Positions 23,101 to 34,800 of a DNA stretch of 64,000 nt are shown piece after piece. A program made the position numbers and the translations under genes. The stretch spans positions 1,674,001 through 1,738,000 of the forward strand of contig OZ022511.1 in the NCBI GenBank assembly GCA_963989385.1, written 5' to 3'. Positions within the stretch are counted from its first letter, which is position 1. Every line of letters starts with the position of its first letter. This DNA is from Ctena decussata. Taxonomy: Eukaryota; Mollusca; Bivalvia; Lucinida; Lucinidae. Below the pieces are notes generated by a model. It had not been told where the DNA came from. It searched no databases and saw nothing but the letters and a program-made list of their open reading frames with translations.

Positions 23101-26100
23101 TGCATCAAAGATACAAATTCACGAATCCCCGAATGAGTTGAGAACACTACGAACGCCTCAGAATCGATTTCGATTCAGTTACGATGCCTTAGAATGCATT
23201 AAGAATCTGTTACGAATTAACTACGAATTTTTTGAATCGGGAGTTCGTGGCCAAAATTTTGAGCAGCTCAAAACTTTTGCCACGAATTTCCGATTGCTCA
23301 AAAATTGCAAGAACTGACTACGAATATATACGATTCAGTTAAGAACTTCACGAAGTAATTACGATTCAGCTACGAATCCTAAAATTTATCAGTTCGTGAC
23401 GATTCGTGGGATTCGTGGTCTGTGTGGAATAGGGGTATGAGGTACCATGTATAGCTAGCTGTCCGGTGACACGGATTATGGACTGAAGACGTGCTTTCCA
23501 TGTACCGTTTTTAAAATAAAGAAACAGGGAGACTCGTCAAAATGACATTTGTCAATGTTAATACCCAGCAGGCACATGACGTCGAAATGACGTCGAACTG
23601 ACGTTGATGCGACGTCATCACGTCTCATCGACGTCAGCACGACGTCATTCCGACGCCATGTGCCTGCTGGGTAGGTTTTTATAATCTTACTTTAAATAAT
23701 AGGCTCAGTACTTTGTTTGATACACCTATTTGAACGCGACTGTAACGTAGTTAAAGTTCCTACTGAAACACCCTGTAATTTTTATAATTTTACCTCAAAA
23801 CAAAAATGCTGTAAATAAGCTTGAATGGCGCCATGTGACTTTGGTTAATAAAGTTAAACTAAAAAGACACCTCCACTCGGATTCGAACACACCTACCTTG
23901 GCCCCTTCTCCCCCCCCCCCCCCCCCACCCCCACCCCCACTTGACGAGCGATCCATTACGCGATGATGGTCAGTTAACCCTGGAATTGTAAAATGCAAGG
24001 GTATTGCGACATTTTCTAAAGGACTATACTAGGGCGGATGTCGAAAGAAGTAAAAAAAATTACAGCCGATGGAGTTGCACGTCGCAACGAAAGCAACGTG
24101 ATCAACAAGTTCTCATACGACGCCGATTGCTATACGCTCAATGACTAACATTAGCAGGAGTTGTTTAAACTCGACGTGTCAGCCGGTAGTTCAAACGTCT
24201 TCCGGGGAACCCGGAAAATACTGATGCAATGAAATAAACAAGCTGGTGGTATCATGCCACTGAAAAACACAGCTTAAATGTCTAACCCTTAAAAATCGCC
24301 GTTCAACACTGTCTGCATTCAGCAAAAATGATATTCCGCATAAATGATGCTAACAAAAAATAAAACAAAATGCTTATTCCAGGGTTCGAGGTTATAAAAC
24401 TTGAGTATAATCTCAAACTCAAAATAAAGCACACTGATTGGCTGCTTCCGTGCTCGGAAGCATCCAATCAGTGTGCTTTATTTTGAGCTTGAGAATGTAC
24501 TAAAGTTTTATAACCTCGGGGCCAGAGCGGTAACGTATTGTTGTTATTTATCCAATTCTCATAACAATGTTGGTCCTGGTGGTAACTTAATGTCAGGCAA
24601 CGCCATTTAAACTAGTTGCGGCCCGAAATATGACTAGGCAAGCCTGAAACAATGTTTACACGACATGGGTTTTAGTCCTTTCGCATATATCCTCAAGCTG
24701 CTATGCGCTCAGGAATCTACGCAAGAATCTACCGTTACCTTTACATTTACCTCTACCTTTATCTTTGGAAATACACTCACCTGAAAGGTCCTAACGCGTC
24801 ATATTCTTTCTGGATATAATCTCGAATTCTTCTATCTGTCTTTTCAGATTTTGACTTTAAACATCTGAAAATACAATGCATGTCACATAATAATTATTAA
24901 CTATGCACGCGTATCTTTCTGATATTTTTAAACTGTTTTACTCTTGTTAAACACTGTGTTTTTAAAACATGACTCGGCGGTTTGGTCATTAATTTCTTCA
25001 ATGAGAGAAATATATAAGCGTTCCTCCTTAGCCCATGAAAGTAAAGGGTAAAGCGATCAGAGCCAACATTGTCTCCATACTTTAAAGGACAACAAAGCAA
25101 ATTTACACGTAAACGCAGTAGGTGATAAAATAAGCACATTGTGAAATCTGCTGCCAACAACTGATATTTAATAGATTCCAAATTAATGACGTTGCATTCA
25201 GGTGACTGGGTCACTTTCAAGGGAAGCAATTCTACAATTTTCTGTTTTACCCTTCTTTCCGTGGTGGTAATTTTTAAGGCTCCTGTATGAGCGAATTGTT
25301 TCCTTTAAGAGTAGACCCCATTTTGGAAGGGCCTCATCACCCAGGAAAGAAAACAGGAAGTCACAAAAAGTTGTTCCCCTTCGTAAAATGGCAAAAAACA
25401 TTGTGGTATACACGTGTACCTTAAGCTCATTTACAACTCTCATGGCCAGCCAGGAGAAATCTTCATGAATTCACACTTGAAATCAGCAGAAGAGTACTGT
25501 AAAACACTTTTAATATCTGCGGTATCAAAAAATCTGATGTACATTTGTAACAATTTTCTTACTATACTTTTGAGTATACATTATGACATCTATTAGAATC
25601 GCCTCATCGAGGCGATTCTAATAGATGCCACAATGTATAGTTTAACTTGATGGAAAGGTAAAAAAATCGAAAATACTTATCAAATAAACCTCTGTTATGC
25701 TGTGCATATGTATATGTATTAAAGCTATGTAATATATATTGGCGGACTTATATTTTAGCGCTCTTTGCATTTACCGCCAATATCGCCAAAATTCGGTAAC
25801 CGCCAAAAATAAGTGTTCTACAGTATATTTTTGTATGTTCAATATGCATGCAATATCCCGATCCTGCTCTCTTTCCTAGTTTTGCAGTATTATTCTATGT
25901 GTTGTATGTGAATACCGTATATCCATACCCACATCCCCTGAAGTACAGCTGTAACCATAGAAACAGCGAAACAAAGATCAAGAATGAGACTGGAAAACCA
26001 AGCACTAACCACGTGCCGAACGAAATACCAGAACTGAGGCCTCTTTCGTTAAAAATCCTGAAAATAGAAAGAGAATAAATAATAATTAATGAGTCGCGAC

Positions 26101-28795
26101 ACGCCCAACAAAGGCCCGGATAAGCTTGGGCATCCGCCCAGTCTGATCAGAGCTTCGATGTATGCTCAAAAGGTAGCTTAGACCTTTGGCCATCAGCAGC
26201 ATCCAGTTGATGTAAACTGATCAGCATCCAATCTGTAGTAACACTAAGCATATATGAACAAGTTCCAGTAAGGACCTTTAGGAAAACAAAGCAAAAGAAA
26301 ATATTATTAACGCAAAACTTTAACGCAAATGTTAATAAACAGGCGGAATGAATGACGCACTGACAGACTGACGAATGGACAAATGGATGGAAAGAGAAAA
26401 ACTATATACCGCTCGACATACTTCGTATGCCGGGGATGTAGACTTCGGCTAGAAGTCGTTTGCTTACAATTGGTTGTATTCTGTGGAATGGCCTCCCAAA
26501 CAATATAAAAGAAATACAAGGCATTCTTAATTTTAAAATTACTGAAAAAGAATATTATTTAGATCTTGTATAATAACAATGTTTATTAGACTTGATCTGT
26601 CTTATTATATTCTTAGTGGTTTCTAAACCAGAACTTAGGGGCCGTATTCATAAAGCCACTTAAGTCGTTGCTATGCTGTTGCTGAGGCTAAATATCTATA
26701 AGGGAGATTCCCTACAACTATGGAATTTGCTCTGGAGGAACCCAGCAAATTTCATAGTTGTCCTTCAAAGAAATTTAGCCTTAGCAACAGCATAGCAACC
26801 ACTTAAGTCGTTTTATGAATACGGCCCCAGGCCTCGTTCCGATCCTGAAAGAAGAACGCATATTTTAAAGGTCATAATGTATCTGATGTTTGTCAGTTTC
26901 AGGTTTCAAAGGTTTAACATTGCAACCATTCCTCAAAGACCACAATGAAAATAAGAGAAATCACTTTCTCTTATTTGTGTTATCCTTGGTACTGATTGGC
27001 AAGCCATGGTACCTTAAAATGTGAGAAATGTGCATGTTTTACATGTACATGATTATTTAATTGCGCTGCGTACCAACGCAGTGCTATTTGTGATGAGTTG
27101 GGGAAGGCGTTGGGTGTAGATTTGTTTTATTGATTATTGCTATAAGCGACTTAAAAAGTGAACTTTCATGCATATTTTATCACTAAAATTTCGATTACGA
27201 CATCAAATTATCCGAAACATAACATTAAAATATCTTTTTTCGATCTTCATTGTTTTATTTTTTTATATTTTGGGATAAAAACATGGAACTATTTTTCCGT
27301 CCTAAATGTCGAAAGGATTATCGGCTTTGATAAACGCATTGTATTGTTGCAAATAAGTCAGCTATACGACTTTTTTCATTTTTTGCACTGTAAGTGTTTA
27401 ATCAAGTTAGTGTTTAGCATTCATGGTATTGGTTAAAATAATAATTGTTTAGCGAGAAAGAAAAGTTTAATAGCATATACATATCGTCTTTAACTATAGT
27501 ATCCTTTCGATTTTTCTTTTCATATATGACCTACAAGACTTGAGGTCATCGACACGCGAAGAAGACCGCGCGATGGAACTCAGCTATTGCGTAACTGCCT
27601 TATTTTTAGAATCGGGTTATCCATATCATTACCGTTGATAGATCTGATATTAGGGCACGAACAGGAAACGTGCGTTTCTTTTATATATCCATCCGTGGTT
27701 AATCAAGTCTCATTTTACGGAGCTAATCACCATTTTGGCACTTTAATAACTATTTTGCTCCTTTATGTTATTTTGATTTAAACATTTCTAAACAGCCACA
27801 GAATTAGAATTCTGGAATGGAATTGAGTGGAAAATGATAAGATAATCTACACTCCATTGACTACACGCAACCAGCGGACACATTGCGTCGGAAATATGTC
27901 TTATTGACGTTGATGCGACGTCATCACGTCATTTCGACGTCATGTACCTGCTTAGAACATGCTGGGAAAATTGACTCCGTGAAAAAGAAAGGGGCGCATC
28001 TCCTGTATATATTACGACACGGGATAAATTCTTTCAGCTGAATTGATCCTACCCCCACCCCCGGACGTATGTCTTATTATCATGATCATGATTTTACGGC
28101 TCAATTTCAATTACATATTATTGTGAGTAGGGGGTAGAAAACTGTAACCTCTGAACTCTGATTTTGTATCATTCTGAATAGCACGTAATACTCATATGAG
28201 AGTGTATGCTGATAAAATAGCAATGACTGACAGACTAAAACAGCTTTCATGACCTAGGCTTACGGACAGAACCATTAAGAGAAAGTCAAATGAAGTAATA
28301 TAATAATGACCTGGTTCAAAATCTTTTTTATCAAATGAAAGTTAATGGGCGAAGAAAGAGTGATTTCGTTGAAATCCCAACGACTTTTTTTTTTTCAAAT
28401 TAAATAGTTGTAATGCAAAACCTGCCAAGCATGAGACTTGAGATTTCATTGTCTCCATCTAAACCAAATCATAGATTCTGGGGCACTTCTGTCCTAGTAA
28501 TTGCAGTCATTATGGAACTTTAAGTCAGGGAAAATTCCGAATATGTACTCGAAACTTCAGGAATGCAAGGCGGTGGTCGGGTGGTGCGATGGTGCTGCAT
28601 GTAACTTCCAGTGCCGGGGCGTCCTGCTGATTTGGATAATAGTAGGGCAAGGGCTTACTGTGCTTGCAGTAGGTGCGGGTGGGGGTTGTTTGGACATTTT
28701 TTCTCTCATCTATCATTTCTCTCTTCTTTCTCCCTCTCTCTGGGAGACGGCCCGATATAGACTGAAATACTGTATCAAAGAGCCGTTTAACCCAA

Positions 28796-28827
<32 letters not shown>

Positions 28828-31800
28828 GGAATGCAAAGTTTTTTAAAGTAAAACTGAGGTGAAATAGTCGTCGTCTTATAATCAAAGAACCATTATGAGA
28901 AGAAAACTTGGAAACAATTTCTAAAACTCAGCTTTGCTAAAATTTTCTGGTTTAGAGCTGTGTCACACATAAAGTGTGCCTACGGTGAATGGGTACTTTT
29001 TCAGGGGAAGCAACTCATGCCAATTCCATTTTTGTCTTCCTTCACAGCGGAGATCGACTGAAGAACTTGCCCCTTGAGGAGCATTTTTTTCCTTTAACAG
29101 TAGACTCCCTTTTGGAATGGCTACATTATCCAGGAAAACAAAACAAATTTTTCCCCTTGAAAGAACAACCCAAAACATAAAGGTATACACATGACCGAGA
29201 TCAATATCTTTCAATAACATACTTAGGTATTTTACTGTCATATTAACTTTTGCATGGGCCTTTAAACTAGGCAGTCTTCATCAGAAAATTCACACGTTAT
29301 CATTCTATTAATCTTAATGCCCACTCACCAAAATAAATAAATAAATAAAAAATAAAAGTTTTAGAGTCACAGAACAAACAAATAACACAATGTTTTGCAA
29401 AAACGTCATTTGATTCACACACTAATTCCTACACACACTAATTCCTAACTTGACATTTTCTTAGATTATTTTGAGTACAATTTATTGGACAGCTTCAAGC
29501 TCAATCTTCCAAAGAAAAAAAGGTTGTAAAATTCTGTTATACGTCACAACACTATGAAATTGAATGTAAATGTCCTTTAACTTATAAGTAAATGTAGGGT
29601 GCCTGTCTTAAACTCGGTGCTATTCATCCAAGCTTAAACAAGTTTTTTTTTTTTTGCTCTATAAATAAAACTGGTAGAAATAAGTTAACTTAAGTTTTTG
29701 AAACTGTGAAATAAACTGTGACCGTGCAGAACTTTTGTCCATATGTATATATGGCCTTATTTTATGCTGTGTTGCTCCAAATTACAATACTCATCACAAT
29801 CCAGCGTTACGTGTCATTTTTAATGAGTTAAGAATAAATATTATGGCTACTTCAATTCATTGATACCTCGATACCGTATTGTAAACATAGTTACTAAAAA
29901 CTGGATAATCAAGTCTTAAATATTGTTTTCCGCAGCGCTTCCTCCTTTGCTCTATACTAGAGCAACTTTTTACTTGTATCCCATTGTTTTTATCATGCAA
30001 CGCTGATTTGTGATATCGAATTTTAATGCACTTACAACTGTAACTCCAGACTACCAATCCAGGGGTCGCAGGTTCGATCCCCCGCTTCTCCGGTCTTTCG
30101 GATGAGACTTAAAACCGAGGTCCCGTTTCCATATGACCTCGTTGTTAGTGGGACGTTAAACCCGAGTTCACTCACTCACTACAACTGTAACGCGACGTCT
30201 GATTAGATAACGTCAAAAATTTGCTACAGTACCAGTATATTTTGTGAAATACAGTCGCAAACCCGAAGTCACTACGTAACATCGCTTCTCATTGGCTGAT
30301 GATTGGTTTTACGTCGCTGAAAGCGTTCGTTATGGGTGCATAGTAGCACATTTTTAAAGGTAAAAATGTGAAAAGTGCATTAGAATGGGGATAACTGTAA
30401 TGAGATTTGTCATTTTGGGAGGTATATCGTCGGTTTTACGGTCGCAAATTGCGTTTTACGGTTCCGTTGTGCGTCGCCGTAAAACGAAATTTCCGACCAT
30501 AAAACCGACGATTTACCTCCCCAAATGTCAGTTTCGAGTACAGTTATCCCCTAAATAAATCAATCAATCAACCCATTATGGAAGAGCTTCGTTCGTCGTC
30601 CAGGGAAGTAACTATGAAGTCACAGAAGTTGTTCCCCTCAGTAAAAATGACAGAAAAAAGAATATCAGAACTTACTGGTCTGCAAGTCCTTTCAAAATGA
30701 TATTTGAGGAACAGCCAGTTATTGTTGTGGTTCCCCCTATGTTGGCAGCGTACGCTATGCTGATTGTCATAGCCTTAGCTAGCTGTAGATGTTCTTTTCT
30801 TCTTGTAGTCATCCGCTGTGGACTTTCTTCTTCATTCCTTCAACAAAAAAATCCGAGAAGACAGTGCTGCAGATAGGAAAGGATAATTTAGGGATAATTT
30901 TCTATATTTTCCATAAAACATATGTCGTGACCCCTCATTAGAACCGTCTCGGCGAGACGGTTCTAATGAGGGGTCACAACATATGTTGTCATTGAGAAAT
31001 AAGAAAAAATATCTCTGAATTGTCCCTGTTACCCCTTCATATCTGGAGCTCTGCAGTAGGCACTCAACGTTGAATCAGCATAAATCTAAGAACATTCAAT
31101 GTTGATCAAACAATATAAAGATGAAATGCTTTCCATTCATCAGTCGCAGATGAAAATAAAACCTGAAAAACGGATCCCTGTAGAAATATAGAATATATGT
31201 AAAAAAAAAATGAGGAAACGACGCCAAACAAGAGCTGTCGCCTGACAGCATAGCTCGCCTGAATAGGTGCTTGCCCATCACACAGCCGCTATGGTGGTGT
31301 GGACTGCTATGCATAAAACTGCATGCAAGCATGCCCATAATGAAAACACATTTATAAACAAAAGCTATCTCAGAAATAAATCTTAAAATAAAATTAAAAT
31401 AAAAAAAATGAAATGAAATTTCAAAGTCCATGAGCTTGAGGTAAAAAAACTGACGGTGGGGTGGGGTGGGGGGGGGGGGGTGGTATGTGCACTGCTATGC
31501 ATAAAACTTCATGCAAGCATGTCCATAATGAAAACACATTTATAAACAAAAGCTATCTCAGAAATAAGTCTTAAAATAATAATTTTAAAATAAAAAAAAG
31601 TGAAGCTATCTCAGAAATAAAAATAATTTTAAAATAAAAAAAAGTGAAATGAAATTTCAAAGTCCATGAGCTTCTGACAGGAGGGGGGGTGGTTGCTAGG
31701 ATGTATCAAAGTATGAAAACCCTGAACCCATTATCTAAGATCAGTCCAAGTATTAGTATCAACTGAGTCCATCATCGTGGCACTGTGAAATTATGTCTTC

Positions 31801-34800
31801 ATAAATATAAACCTTTAACCAAAAGCTTTAAGACAACATTCAAAGTTGATGACCTTGACTTCAAGGTCATCCAGTGGGGTTGTAAAAACTCAAAAAAGAA
31901 AAGAGTCTAACATCAGTTCAAGTATAAACTAAATCTCTGCAAAGCATTATGAACCAGTATGCAATTACAAAACTTTAAAAAAGACAAAAATTTCCTAAGT
32001 CCCTGACCTTGACATCAAGATCACTGAGCGGGGTTGGGGTAGTACTCTGTAGATCTAACTGCAGTACAAATATTAAAAGAATTCATCTATGGGTTCAGGA
32101 GATATGTGTCTTTAAAAAACTTTAACCAAAACATCCAATCAATAAAAAGACAATATTCTAAGTCCATGACCTTGACATCAAGGTCACAGAGGGGGGTGGG
32201 GGTAGTACCTTCGAAAACTTTAGACCAATATCTAACTTTAGTGCAAGTATCAAAGGAATCCATCCATGGGTTAAGGAGATATTGGGCTTTATAAAACTTT
32301 AACCAAAACATCCAGTCCAAAAAAACTACCAATTTTCTAAGTCCATGACCTTGACATCAAGGTCACGGAGTGGGGTGGGGGTGGTACCCTGTTAAACCTT
32401 AGACCATTATCTAACTACAGTGCAAGTATCAAAAGAATCCATCCATGGGTTAAGGAGATATAGGTCTTTAAAAAACTTTAACCAAAACATCCAATCCGGA
32501 CGCCGACGCGGACGCGGACGCGGACGCTGACGCGGACGCGGACGCGGACGCGGACGCCGACGCCGTGGTGACAACAATAGCTCTTCCTGAACTTTCGTTC
32601 AGGCGAGCTAAAAAGGGGTCTCGTTTTTTGTGTGTTTTTTTCCTGAAAATGGCCTGATGACATCAAAGGGTCGGAAACTACCTGATAATGAATTTACGAC
32701 TGCCACACAGCAGCATGTACACGCCTACCAATCGCTCTCATGCGAAACCACGGTTCAGAACGCCAATCCATGAGAGGAGTTTCCGGTTTTGCAGTAGGGG
32801 AGCCAAAATCGTAAACAAATTTGACATCGACACAAAGTTTTAGGTATTTATTTTCTCTGAAAACTATTTATGCAAAATATAAGAATGCTATTTTGTTACA
32901 TATATATTGTTTCTTCGGCACATGAAAGGATTAGGCACACGGTCTTGCATTTTTCCAGATATGCATTTAGTACGGCGGAACATATGTTCAAGGTCAATCT
33001 CGGCGATATGTACATGTAGAGAAAAGTCTCATTCTCTTGCTTGATTTTGAGTTTCTAACCTTGTCAGTCGCAAAGAAGTGAACAGAACTACTGTATGCGT
33101 GAATCCAAACGTTGGAAGTAAGCTTTCCGTGATGGACACTGTGGCATATAGAAGATATACGCAAAAACTTGGTATCGTCAGCCCGGTTCCGCATGAGATA
33201 TTAGAAAACATAAGGACTTTTTATGAGAAACAAAAACAAATTTCTGAACAATAACAGAATCAAAACTAACTTGAACTCTGTGATAAATCATTATTTTATA
33301 CACTGTGGATGACTAATTTTGGGCTGTTTTTATTCTCTGTTTGTTTTAGGCTTTTTCCAAACCCTCTTTCAACCCCTCTTGCATGCCTCAAAAACAGACA
33401 AACGGGGATCAAAATAGCCAGAAGTTCATCTGCAATGTATAAAATAATGATATGTCACAGAGTTCATGTTAGTTTTGATCCAATTATTGTTCAGAAGCTG
33501 TTTTCGTGTTTGATAAAAAAATCCTTATATTTTCTAATATCTCATGCGGAACCGGGCTGACGACGCCAAGTTTTTGTGTATGTTCTCTAAAAACTAAACT
33601 GTCCAACGCAAAAAGCTTTCGTCAAGCGTTTGGATTTACGCATACAGTAGTTCTGTTCACTTCTTTGCGATTGACAAAGTCAGAGACTCAAAATCAAACA
33701 AAAATTGCGATTTTCCCCTACATGTATATATCGCCGAGACTGACCTTGAGAACATGCTCCGTCGTACTAAATGCATATCTGGAAAAATGCAAGGCCGTGT
33801 GCCTAATCCTATCATGTGCCGAAGAAACAATCTATATGTAACAAAATAGCATTCTTACATTTTGCATAAATATTTTTCAGAGAAAATAAATACCTCAAAC
33901 CTTGCGCCGATGTCAAATCTGTTTACGATTTTGGCTCCCCTACTGCAAAACCGGAAACTCCTCTCATGGATTGGCGTTCTGAACCGTGGTTTCGCATGAG
34001 AGTGATTGGTAAGCGTGATGTAACACCAACTTTAATAACTATATAACCAATCCCCGTGAAAGCAAGTAACACCATGAATACATCATGTCTATATTCACTG
34101 AGCATCATTAAATTAGAAGGCATTCTTAATGTCGACCCTGATCAGACTGTTTCTTTTAGAGTAGACCCTGATCAGACTGCTCTTAAAGGAGCAGTCTGAT
34201 CTTGGTCGGTACTGTTTTCTAAAGAGCTACATTACCAAATATTTACAATTTTTACAGAATACCTTGTCTTTGACTGTTTCTCCGTGTTCTGTAGAGATAT
34301 CTCTTTTTCTGTGGTAACAGTTATCTCGTTGTCCATATCAACCTCCAGTGGGTCAACGTCAATGCCTTTCATTGTCAGTTCTATATAGAGAAAACACCGA
34401 AATTCGATTCGAGAAATCTAAACTGGGATGAAAGCAAGGACTATGGCCAGTCTGTGCAAATGATCAGACTCGCCACACTCTCCATCAAGCAGGCAAATGA
34501 CATTAAAGATGACGTCGTATTGATGTCGATGCGACGTCATCACGTCGCATCGACGTCACTGTGACGTCATTAGGACGGTTTCTGCCTGCTGGGCATGGCT
34601 TCGAATCCCTACTGTTCTTCATGTCACCTTAAATCAAAATCAAGAACAGTTAATTGATAAGTAGAGTTCCTTCGCTTGTATGGAGAGATAGTCCCAGTAC
34701 AGGCGGACGAATCATGCTCCATCTCACTTATAGCACGATATCCAATATATACAGATCTTGCACGTTTCAGGGTATCTCATGCTAAGTATTTGGGTATCTG

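Larger units (their letters stand above)
18135..23435. mobile_element. 5.3-kb terminal-inverted-repeat element, non-autonomous
   Basis: The left end CCCCTATTCCACACAGACCA continues with ACGAATCCAACGAATCGCCACGAA. It is mirrored by the right end TTCGTGGTCTGTGTGGAATAGGGG. Inside, a second inverted pair occurs: 18386-18455 (CACGCTATGTAATCACGTGA...GACAGATGCTGCTTTGGTCA) against 22716-22785. The subterminal zones contain many degenerate TACGAAT/ATTCGTG motifs. The roughly 4.2 kb interior holds a TA-flanked MITE, a minisatellite and other repeats, but no transposase was recognised. The target duplication is not clear. The left end lies 40 nt upstream of exon 9 of the symporter. Confidence 0.75.

Noticed and set aside
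32478..32666. Val-Arg repeat protein on the minus strand
   Set aside because: Translation of a (CGGACG)n microsatellite.
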